A stretch of 64,000 nt of DNA, taken from NCBI RefSeq assembly GCF_011075055.1, contig NC_058140.1, positions 8,242,988-8,306,987 on the forward strand, read 5' to 3'. The stretch is from Mangifera indica (Eukaryota; Streptophyta; Magnoliopsida; Sapindales; Anacardiaceae). Made by a program: the position numbers and the translations under genes. Under the pieces are notes generated by a model that was not told where the DNA came from, searched no databases, and saw nothing but the letters and a program-made list of their open reading frames with translations. Of this stretch, positions 1 to 12,000 are shown piece after piece. Each line of letters starts with the position of its first letter. The first letter of the stretch is position 1.

Positions 1-23
1 ACCCCCAATAGAAATCAACAAAA

Positions 24-3000
24 ATGGTCTCAAAGCTTTCACTTTCCCCCGTGGAACCGTGCCCACCGGCTTCCAATTCTTCATTTTTGCGCCATAGAGA
101 GTTTTCGAAGTTGGGATTTTCCCAAAGAACATCTTATTCTTCAGTCCACAGGTTAAGGTTTAAGATTGTGGGTCAATCTCTTGGAGATAGATGGAAGCTT
201 AATGATATTGACACCAGTAAGTTCTTAACTTCTTTCTTTTGGGAATTTTTTATTGTAAATTGTTGTTATCTATTAGTAAATTATGATGAAATTATTCCTT
301 AATTGTTACTGTCTTTGTTTGTAATTGTTATTTGTTGATTTATGGTTCTCGGATTTGTTTGTTGGGTTGACAGGTGCAGTGCAAGACAGATTGAATTCGT
401 GGCTATCAAAGACTCAGAATTTCTTCAACGAGGCGCTGGTGAAGACCGGTCACAGTGGGAAGCCTGAGCCGGGAAATGAATTTGATATTGAAGCGATGGA
501 GGATATATTTATGACTGAACAAACCATTGATAGTAATACCCCCAGTGGGATTCTTTCTTTAGCAGCTATTGTGTCTATCGAGCAATTTAGCAGGTGGGAA
601 ATGTGTATTATTTTGATCAAATTTGCCTTTAAATTACTATTCTTAAATGTTTTCTGTTAAAAAAGGAGTTTTGTAAGATATTTTAAAAGAAAATTACAGA
701 TAGTATCATGACAACTTAAAGTGAAAAACAAAAGTCATCTTGTGTATATTCATTTCTCCCCTAACCAAAATCAGCTATGTGCGGGTTCAAACAGGATTTG
801 ATGTAAGGATCTAATAAGCATCTTATTAAAATCATCGTTTGTCAAACTAAATTCGTTGTTGAGAATGGAGGCATTTTTTGTCCATAATTCGTTTCAATTT
901 ATTTATTCTATATTTTAAAGGTTTCTCTAATATATAGTGGATAATGAAACATGTTATATTATAGCTATTGAAGTTATGCCTTTTTATATGAGATGAATGA
1001 TGTGAGTTTCCTTTTGATTGAGTGTTTTCTGCCCTTCAGATAACTTGAAAAATTAGGATTTGACTTTTGGAACTTAAGAAATGCAGGATGAATGGTTTGA
1101 CTGGACAGAAAATGCAGAAGATATTTAAAGCTCTTGTTCCTGAACCTGTATACTCTGATGCCCGTAACTTAGTCGAATATTGCTGCTTTAGGTTTTTGTC
1201 AAGAGATAACTCAGACATCCATCCCTGCCTGAAGGTTTGTGAACCTAAGATAAATTAATTTGCGTTTCTATTCTTGCATACATCCGTACACTTGTTGAGC
1301 TGGGCTTTTCACTTCAGATGAATATCAGTGCAAAATAACTGTTTTGAGGATGGTTTCCTCCAATTTCATATAGGAGATGTTTTCTTTAACCAAGGTAGAG
1401 AAATTTACTTTAAAAATTTTTTTTGCAATGTGGGAGTTCGGAAAATTAACACTAGGATTACATGTGACAGAACTGTAACTATATGACAAATGATATTTAT
1501 TTAGATTTCATGTGGTGTAGTGAGAGGTTTAAGGATTGATCTACTTATAGAAATCACTGTACCAGTTCCGTCATCATGTACTTAGTCTCTTTTCCTTATT
1601 TCTTTTTTCTAGTCAACATTAAGGAATTAATATAGTTATTAATTAATTAGTTACTTTTGTCGTCTTTTTGTTGAGAAGGTATAAACCTTGATATGTTTTC
1701 AGGAACCTGCATTTCAAAGATTAATTTTCATCACAATGCTTGCATGGGAGAATCCTTACTGTGAAGAAAAAAATTCCTTGGCTTATCTTCCAGAGAAAGC
1801 TTTTTTTCAGGTTTATCTCTTATATCATCTATTCTTTTAGTCAGAATCACCTTGTGAAGTATGGCAGTGTTTTATTTCCAGTGATTGAATTGTTGCATGG
1901 CTGTTTGGTACTTATATTTGATTAAAAAGGAACGGTCAATTAAATTGTGTATTTTGATAAAAATATAATCAAGAATTCATTGATGAGCAATTCAGGGGCA
2001 CTACTTTTTAACATTAAAGCTAAATATATAATTCTGCTATATAAAGTTGCTGGGATTTCAGGGTGTTGGCACTGCTGCATACTCTTGGTTGGCCTGTATT
2101 TTGCTTTTGGAACTTTTGCGGATTGAAATTGACATCTCTCCCTCTGGAATAAAGCAGTTTCAGTTTTACTTCATCATTCTAGACTTTGATGGGCTCACTT
2201 ACAAACAAGAACTGGAATCCCATTTTCACTCAGTCACACTTCCTTTGCTTTTGTTAGAAAAATTTGTTTCCAGTTTCTTTAAATATAAAAATAATGGGAC
2301 TTTGCCACCTGACTTTCTGCAGAGGACAGTTATTAATGATTTTGCTGTTGTTGCTACTTGACCCTGTTTCAGCTCATTGTTCATCCTGGGATTTTGTTTC
2401 ATTTTGGCATAGCAACTAATGTTACTGTTTTTTCATTTGATCTCTTTCTGCTGGCATAAGAAAGTTAATCAGTGCTAATATGTGTCAGTGCATTGTGATT
2501 CTCACTAAAAATTATGTAAATTACTGCTTCACTACACATGTTAAGTAAGCCTTCATGTATCTGATTATTGAGCACAAAATATACCTGACAGTTTTGGTTT
2601 TCTCTTCAGAAGAGTTTAGGGGTATTTATGTGAAATATTACTTGTTAATCTTCTCTATATTTTCTTATGAAATGCTATCCTATTGAAGTAGGAGAATGGT
2701 ATGCCATACGATACAAATTTAATAATAATAATAATAATAAAAGAAAACAAGGAAATAGGCCTGTTTAGTACACTGTAGAATCTAGAATAGCCTCCTCACT
2801 GTAATTACCTCACTCTTGGGAGTTTTTGGGTTTGCCAAACCTGAAGTGAAGGTACTATAGCTTGGTTTCAAGTTGCACATCATGATTCAAGTCAAGTAAA
2901 GACTTCATCTCCTCTAATTGGCTTTTGCACACTTTTTCCCATGTAGAATAGGTTACTTTGTTTTCAATTTCATCAGATTGTGAACAAATTTTTAATTTCC

Positions 3001-6000
3001 ATCTACTTGTGGCCCAAGCAACAAGCAGTGGTTGTGGGTCCACTTACTGTGCTTTAGGGTTTACCCATTTAATCAATCCGGGCGGGGTTCACCGGTTACC
3101 CAAAAAAAAAAAACTTTTTTGATCGTTAGTAAATTAGTTATAGGATTAATACCTCTAACCTGAAATATAAAGTTTTCAGACCTATTGTATCAATTTCTTT
3201 TCTTTTCTTTTTTTCTTTTTTGATACTCGAAAACTTGTCGCCGTCCCCCTTAGTGCACCAAACTCTAAACTGGAGAGTACTTCCAAATCCTTAAAAACTT
3301 GGTTGCTAGGAGACTTATGGAATATTAATATCCTAAGTTGGTGGACCCAAGGGAATTTGAACCCTTGATGTCTTAGTTGAAATCAAGGGCTTTTACCACT
3401 AAGCCTAACCCTTGGGGTTGACCTATCGTATCATTTGAGTTTGTTCCTGTTGTGGCAAGTGCTCCATGATTTTTGATTTGTTGTTTTTCTCTTGTTATTA
3501 TTATTGTGATTCTGTTCATCCATTATAACAGTTATTACTTTTGGTTATTTCTGAAGAAGAAGCTTGTAGGAGAAGAGGCTTTTGTTCGTATAGCTCCTGC
3601 TGTCTCTGGTGTGGCTGATCGAGCCACGGTGCATAACCTTTTCAAGGCTCTTGCTGGTGATGAACAGGGCATATCTCTAAGCTTGTGGTTAAATTTTGTC
3701 AATGAACTTCTCAAGTGAGCTACATAAATCCATCGTAATGTCATTTATATGTATGAAGGATTTCTCATAAATTTAATGGAGCTTATGTGTTTCTGTTCAT
3801 AACATTAATTGGAGAAAGAAAAAAATTGGTTTAGTCTCAACTGCACTTCTTGTTTTGGTTTATATAAAACTTTGATTTCTCTTAGTGACTTAACATTTTT
3901 CAACGTTATTATTTCTTCAGGCCTGTACTGTTGTAAGTTGTAATGGATAATATGAAAATGGCATTTGATTCTACTATTCTTTTCCTTCTAAGACTCATAA
4001 CTCAAGGAATTTATGAAAAGATGACAAGGGATACCAATTTTGTTTTGTCCTTTGGTTTGGGGTTAAATAATCTCTTGTTATATTCTAGTATGCTCCATTT
4101 CTTACTTGTTTTGTTGCAGAGTGCATGAAGGGCGAAAATCATACCAGATTCGTGAGTCTTCTCAGCTTTCAAGGGAGAGGATCCTATGCATTGGTTCCAG
4201 CAGGAAAAGGCCTGTTATAAAATGGGAGAATAGTATGGCATTGCCAGGAAAACTTACTTTAACTGATAGAGCACTGTATTTTGAGGTATTTGTTTTCTGT
4301 TTTTTTTTTTTTTTTGTTTTTCTTTGAGGTTAGTAATTGATGTTGAAGGTTAGTATCTTTTCTATTTCTTTCTTTCTTTTTTTATTTTGGATGAAAGTCT
4401 CCAAAGTTATTGATGTAAATAATAAAAATCCTGTGTATTCCAATCCAATATGTTTTTACGAAAGGTGAAGTTTTCAACTAGACAAACTGTAGGCCTGCTT
4501 AACGGAGTCTTAAGATTAATAAGAAATTCTGTTCATGATAATGAGATGTGTCTTTCAATGGCTAAAATGACCTACATGAGTTTAGATACTATATTTTAAT
4601 TGCTGAACTTAGTAATGCAATGAAAAATGTGAATTGCAGAAAACAACTCAGATGCTTAATGTTGTCTTGTTTGTGTTACATTCCTGATCCTGAACAATCA
4701 ACCCAACAACAACACACACAAATATCCTACTCAGCAAATCAATCAAACAACACACGAGAAATTACTAGTGGAAACTAGCTTATATTCACTGTAAGTCGAC
4801 TAGTCACAACACACCTTCACTCAAAGTTACAAACAAGAACAAATGTAAATAACAATGGATAATTCTGATAATTTGAGGAGTCGGAGACCTTTCTTTCAGA
4901 CGAAGCTGCCTCAAACCAAAATATATTCTCTTGTAATTTTCTCCTCTCCTCCTTTCTCTTTCTTCTTTATTTTATACCAATGCCAATTTTTTTTTTTTAA
5001 TTCCATCATTTACCTTAGATGTATGCACTTCTTTTGGATATTTGCTACCTCACCCAAAGGCAAAGTTCTTCTGCTCCCACCGTTACCCTTCTTCTTGTAG
5101 ACTCTAGTAATTGGTGTCTAACATTACCTCACCCAATGAAAGCCACCTTGTCCTCAAGATGTAAATGTGGGAATAATGTATTAATTGCTTCAAAGCTCTC
5201 CCAATTAATCGTGTCCCAATTACAAGATTGTGTTGTATTAGCACGATTCAACTGTTTCTTCTTGTATTGCCATGCTAATTGAATATGCATAGTAACAAAG
5301 TCTTGTGAATTCGATAATTCACACCTTATGGCACCTTCAGCTCTATGTTCCATCAGAATCTTGCGAAAAGACTGTAACTTCTTCAATGGCTGATGCTTGG
5401 GGGTGAAAATGCTTCTGCATTTGTTAAACATTCTACTATCTTGTTGCTAAGCAATCGTTGCCCGAGGATTCTTAGTTTCTTTACCTCTCTATTTATAGAT
5501 GAGTGTTCAAGACACCATGTAAGGAGTACCTTTCCACAAACATGCCCCTCGCATAAGAGAACTCTTGTCCCATTTCTCTTGTGCTCTCCATTTTCCCACA
5601 CATAATGCACACTATCTTCTTTATCAAACCACAACGATATAAAATTTTGCTTTTCTTAATATATTATTTGTCTCAATCTCTCACAAATTGCTTCTAGTAT
5701 TGTTTCGTCCATCACAAAAAAAAATTCTTTCTTTCTTCACAAATTTGAAACATGTCTTCGTATATCTCTTTGCAGGTTTTCAAGTAAACTCTCAAAAAGC
5801 ATTTTGTCATTCACCCCTTAGGTTGTTTCCTAATTATATTGGTCAACTGCTTGTACTTCTTAGCTCCTTAGGGAAGCATTGATGGCTCATCCATTGCTCC
5901 ATATCTCATCTTTTTAATGACATCTTTGAGCTCCATTTGCACTCTACAGTTTTTTTTTCTTTCTATTCAACAACGTCTCTAACTCCTATGTCTTGTTTTT

Positions 6001-9000
6001 CTCTAGAGCGTCCATCTCCACCTTCAATGCAACTTTTTGATTATTCTCATTTTGTGCCTCGGATAAAGTCTTGGGTATGAAAATTGTGTTTAGGTTGGTA
6101 AGGAAAGCTTTATACTTAGGGAATAAGTGTTTGTAGGTTAGGAACAAGTGTAAAGGAGCTTTGGTCCATGTTGTAGTGCCTTTTCTAATGGCAATAGGAA
6201 CATCTAAATCATTTAGATCTGAGATTTTAATTTCACTAGATTTGAAAGCAGTGTTTACCTCAAAAGTTTCAAAATTTGGATTAAATTTGGGTATTTGAAC
6301 CCATCTAGATTGAGTTCTTGGCCTCTTTTTTCCTTAAGTACACCTATAGTGGATGAATCATATTTGATTACTTTTCCTTTATCAACTTTTGTGAGTTGAT
6401 GTGAGAAGTTGACTTAGAGGAAGTTGGAACGTTAAGCGACTCGTAGAGTAGGAGATTCAAACTCAGGTAGAGTAAGAGTGTAAGGCAATATAGGATTAGA
6501 GATTGAAGACTTTGGAAATTCAGGCAAGGAACGTAAAAATTGTCCTCTTCCAAAAGTAATATGTTCACTTGAAGAGGACTAGCAAAATAGAGTTCCTTTT
6601 CAACAAGTGTGACATCGATAGAAACTTAAAATCCCTTTGTTTGAGTGTGATAATACATATAACCTTTTTGAGTTGAAGAGTAACTAACAAAGATATATAT
6701 AAGGGTTCATCGGTCAAGTTTGCTTTTGGTTTGAGAATGGACACGTACAAAGGACACACAAACAAAGATTTTAGGGACCAAACCCTAAAGGTGGAAAAGA
6801 ATTTTGTGGGGAGTTGTACTGGACTTTAGGAATCAAGGCTTCTTAAGGGTAATATGTTAGTAAGATGGGTAGTTGTCAAAACTGTTTCCCCCAAATATTG
6901 TTTTGGAACATTAGTAAGAAATATAATTGCTTTTGTGATGACTAAATAATGTTTGTGTTTCCTTTCAACAACCCCATTTTGCTGGGGTGTATCAACACAT
7001 AACAACTCATGAATTTCACATTTTTCTTGAAAATAAAGAGCAAAAGACTAATTGAAGTAATCTTTTGAAACAAAATTTTTAATTGCAACATTAAACTGTG
7101 TTTTGATCATATTATAGAAAATCGGAAAAAATTAGCTCACTTTAGATTTATGTTTCAAAAGAAATAACCATGTCACACGTGTATAGTTGTCAATAAAAGA
7201 AACAAACCATCGAGTCTTAGAAATATTAGGAATGGCAGAAAGCCTCCAAATATCATTATGAATAATTGTTAAAGGGAAAATACTTCTTTTATTACTAATT
7301 GGGAATTGGACTCGCTTATGTTTTGCAAGTTCACAGACATCTTAATGAAAATTGTCAACAACTAATCGTTTGAACGATAAAAAAAAATATTTTTAGAATA
7401 CTAAAGGAGGGATGACTAAGACGAAGGTGGTGAAGCCAAAATTTGCGTGTATTGTATTTGAATGACTCAACATGAAATGATAAGGGGGTGAAACAATTGT
7501 TGGATTAACTTGCTCGTTGGTTTTTTCAAGATAGTATAATCTATTTCTTTCTCTAGCACATCTAATCATCCTCTTCATGTGACATTTACAATAAGATGGA
7601 TAAAAATAACATTGCAATTAGAATCTTAGGTTAGTATTTGAATTGACACAAGATTAGTAAACAACCTAAGCACATAAAGTACTTTTTTTAGAGTGAGATA
7701 ATTATTTATACAAACATTTCTTTGATTGGTAATGGTAGTTACTAAACCATTAGCAATGGTTATTTTTTTATTACTTGGCCATAGTGCATATGGAACAAAT
7801 TTGTGGTAAAAACAAGTCCTATGGTTTATGGCTCTTGAGTCAACTATCTATACATTTGGATGGGTTATGTGAAGCATTAAGTGCATGAGAAGAGGAAAAA
7901 ATACTTGTGAAGGTTGGAGTACAAGCACTTGTTCCTATTGGTTTCTCCAATGGCTCCAACACATTTCTCAAATTTTTAATCGCTTCTTTGTTGAACTTAA
8001 TTGTTCTTGAGTGTGCTTGAGGACCCTTTTCAATTGTTTGATGAGTATTTGCCACATATGCTTATCCCTGCCCTTTTGATTGTCCATTCTTAGGATGTTT
8101 ATCATAGAGTTTCCAACACTTGTCTATTATGTGATGAGCCTTTTTACAATAATTGCTTCGGAAGGAGTCCTTATTGTTTGGCTTCAATAGGTTAGATTGC
8201 TTCTTTGATTCGTCAAAATATTGATCTGAACCCAAATTCTTTGCATTTGATAACGTAGATACCAAGGCTGATCCTTCTATAGTAGGTGACTCGAGCATTA
8301 CTCCTCTCTTTCCTTCTTCAACACGAGCAATGGCAATGACTTCATTTAAGGAGGGCAAATCCTCTTTCTCGAGAATTTGTACTGGGACTGTACCAAATTC
8401 AAAATCCAGACCAGCAAGAAAATCATAGATGCTCTCCTTTTTAGCAAATCGTTTGAAGAGGGCTATATTATCACTACACTTTGTTTGGATACACTGATAA
8501 TAATTCATCTCATGCCATAACGTTTGCAAGAGATTGGAGTATCCAATGATCGAACAAGTTTCATGTTTGGTAGTCATCACTTTAATTTTGATCTAGTAAA
8601 TATAGGCAACATCATTAACTTTTGAATATATAATCTTGACAACTTCTTAGATCTCCCTAGTGGTACTCAGGAACATAATAGTATCATTTATCTTCGACGC
8701 TATCGAATTCTATAGCCAAGACATCACCATAGTCTTCTTCATCCCATACATAAAATTTTGGATTGATTTCTTTAGGCCCAGTTCCAAATGTATGACTCAC
8801 TTTGCCTCTTCCCTTTAAGAATGTGTGAACCAATTGAGATCACTTTAAATAGTTCTTCTCATTCAACTTATACACTGCCTCTACCTAGGTATTCTGCAAC
8901 TTGCTGCTTTGAATTGAGACATTTCCTCCAACGGACATGATTGTCATTGTCGTTTTTGATATGCTATTTGTTCAGTTTGTGTCCATCATGGTTTTGTGAT

Positions 9001-12000
9001 CTTAAGGGTGATATTAGGACATGGTATAGGTTGAAGATCAGGAGAAAATTGTTGAAGAAGATAGTTGACCAGATCTCATGTTTTTAGGAAAAGATATGAC
9101 AGAAATTTACTTGCTATTTTAGTTCTTTCCATAATAGAATAGATTAGCATAAATTGTGTAATTAGCCTTTTATACACCTAGAAGTTAGGCATCTAGTTTT
9201 CTATTTAAACCAGATTGTAAAATGTAAACAGTGTGAATACAATTTTACTTTACCTTTCTCCAAGTTAACATGGTATCAGAGCTAGGTTCTCAACTCTGAG
9301 ATCTAGGCTGTTTTTTCTTTTATTTTTTGAGACCCCACAATGACAACCAACCCAGAAAACCAGTCAAATCAAATCGATCAACATACTGTCCGAATCTCCA
9401 ATTTAAAACTTAATGGAGACAATTTTCATCGCTGGTCATTATCTGTCCGCTTGTATATTCGCGGAAGGGGAAAGATTGGGTATTTGACTGGTGAAAAGAA
9501 GGAACCAGACAGGAAGGATGCAGAATATGCAACTTGGGAGGCAGAAAACTCAATGGTTATGGCGTGGCTTACCAACTCTATGGAGGAAGATATAAGCGCA
9601 ACCTACTTAGGATATTCAACAGCCAAAGAGTTGTGGGATAACTTGACAGAAATGTACTCAGATCTGGGAAATCAATCTCAGATCTATGAGTTGCAACTGA
9701 AACTTGGAGAATTAAAGCAAGGAAATGAGACTGTGACAAAGTATTTCTCAGCAATGAAGAGGTTATGGCAGGAGCTGGATATTTTTAAAGACTATACTTG
9801 GAAGGATCCTTCTGATGCAGCTCATTATCAGAAGGAAGTGGATAATTCTAGAGTATATTCTTTTTTGGCAGGTTTGAATGTAGAGTTTGATGAAGTTAGG
9901 AGTCGCATTATAGGCAGACGTCCCTTATCTTCTCTAAATGAGGTGTTTGCAGAAGTTAGAAGGGAGGAGAGTAGACGGTCTGTTATGTTAGGGAAAAAGG
10001 AGCCAGTACCTGCTTCTATTGAAACTTCAGCCCTGGTTTCACAAGAAAATACGGCTCTTAAAGCTGCTGCTCGCAAACCAGAAGATAAGAAGAAAGTCTG
10101 GTGTGACTACTGTCACCGTCCTCGCCATACAAGAGAGACATGCTGGAAATTAAACGGCAAACCAGAAAATTGGAAGGCGAGGGAGAGGAGTTTCCCTAAT
10201 GCAAATTCAGCAGAACAAGTGTCTCTCACAAAGGAACAGATAGATCAGCTCCTGAAACTAGTAAACCATTCATCAACTCCTAACTGCTCTCTTGTCCACA
10301 CAGGTAATTTATCTACCAGTTTTTTGAGTCTCACCGATCACACACCTTGGATCATTGATTCAGGTGCTTCCGATCACATGACAAGCATGTCTTCTCTATT
10401 CCACACATACATTCCATGTCCTGGTAACAAAAAGGTCAGACTTGCTGATGGTAGCTTCACTCCTATAGCAGGGAAAGGATCTGTTAAAATCTCTAACGCT
10501 ATCACCTTAGAATCTGTCTTGCATGTTCCTAATCTGTCTTGTAATTTACTGTCAGTCAGCAAGCTATCAAGAAACTCCAATTGTTTAGTCATTTTCTCAC
10601 CTCAAAAATGTGTTTTTCAGGACAGGAACTTGGGGAAGGAGATTGGCAGTGCTAGAGAAGATGGTGGGCTCTATTATTTTGGAGGAAAAGATCAAGCAGT
10701 AGGGTTATCTTGTGATGTAAATTCTCTCTCAATTAGAGAGCAAATAATGACTTGGCATTATAGGTTAGGTCACCCTAGTTTTCCTTATTTAAAGCATTTA
10801 TTTCCGGTTTTGTTCCAGAAATTAAAAAATCAGTACTTGCATTGTGATATATGTTCATTCTCTAAGAGTACCCGACAGTTATACAACTCAAAACCATATA
10901 GGGCTTCAAAACCTTTCTATTTGATTCATAGTGATGTTTGGGGGCCTTGTAACATCACTTCTTTATCTGGCAAAAGGTGGTTTGTGACTTTTATTGATGA
11001 CCACACTAGACTATGTTGGGTGTATCTAATGAAACAAAAATCAGAAGTTCAACAATTGTTCAAAATATTTTATAATATGGTTGAAACACAATTTCAAACC
11101 AAAATTAGTATTCTAAGAACCGATAATGGTAAAGAATACTTCAATCAAATTTTAGGACAATTTTTACTTGAAAAGGCATTCAACATCAATCTTCATGTGG
11201 TCATACACCTCAACAGAATGGGGTTGCAGAAAGAAAAAACAGACACCTTCTTGAGGTTAGTAGGGCCCTCATGCTAGCTATGAATGTTCCACATTATTTA
11301 TGGGGAGATGCAGTTCTAACAGCTGCATATTTGATTAATAGAGTTCCTTCTAGAGTCCTAAATCATAGAACTCCCTTGAGTTGTTTAAAGGAATTCTATC
11401 CAGACAATAGATTGCACTCAAATTTACCTCTCAAAGTTTTTGGTTGTACAGTGTTCGTGCATATTACAGATGTGGGTAGATCAAAACTTGCTCCTAAGGC
11501 TGAAAAATGTGTTTTCATAGGCTATGCAACTAACCAAAAAGGGTACAAAGTGTTTAATCCTAAAACTAAGAAAATACAGGTTAGTATGGATGTTGTATTT
11601 CTTGAACGACAACCATTTTTTGAAAATCATCTTCAGGGGGAGAAGTATAACAGGGTGTTTGAAGATGAAGCTGCATGGACTGGAACAGGTATTGGAAAAA
11701 GCTTCCAGGATCAGACCAGTACTGGTGCTAGCTCACCTGTGCCTTATCTTCCTCATCTCCCTAGTGTTTTGGATAAACCCATAGAAATAAACCCTACAGA
11801 TCAGACCATTTCTCTGAGTCAAAATTTGCCAACTACAGGGGGAGATACAACATCACAGGTACTAAACGAGGACCCTACAACCGAGATACAGGTTTACACC
11901 AGAAGGAGACATCAAAATAATAGAGACCATCCTTCAACTCAAGGCCAAAGTCAATCAGCTAACCCCATGGAACCTGGTCTGGAGCTACACAACACAGGTA

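Larger units (their letters stand above)
1811..3556 (+). other. Intron 4 of the DUF639 gene
   Basis: This 1.75-kb intron holds an (AAT)n tract and a tRNA-derived SINE, both listed separately. The segment around 2800-3120 differs in texture from the flanks and carries a poly-A run near 3102, but I cannot assign it to a family. The 3' end is a tandem AAG acceptor (3554-3562). Confidence 0.7.

Noticed and set aside
3336..3420. A tRNA gene on the minus strand
   Set aside because: A and B boxes are present, but the stem region is degenerate and the unit is followed by an unrelated body and an A-rich tail within a target duplication, so a SINE is the better reading.
4855..5100. A short + strand protein, with a relative at 14573-14824
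   Set aside because: The similarity of the two reading frames comes from their lying in the two copies of an LTR; low-complexity Phe/Ser-rich translation.
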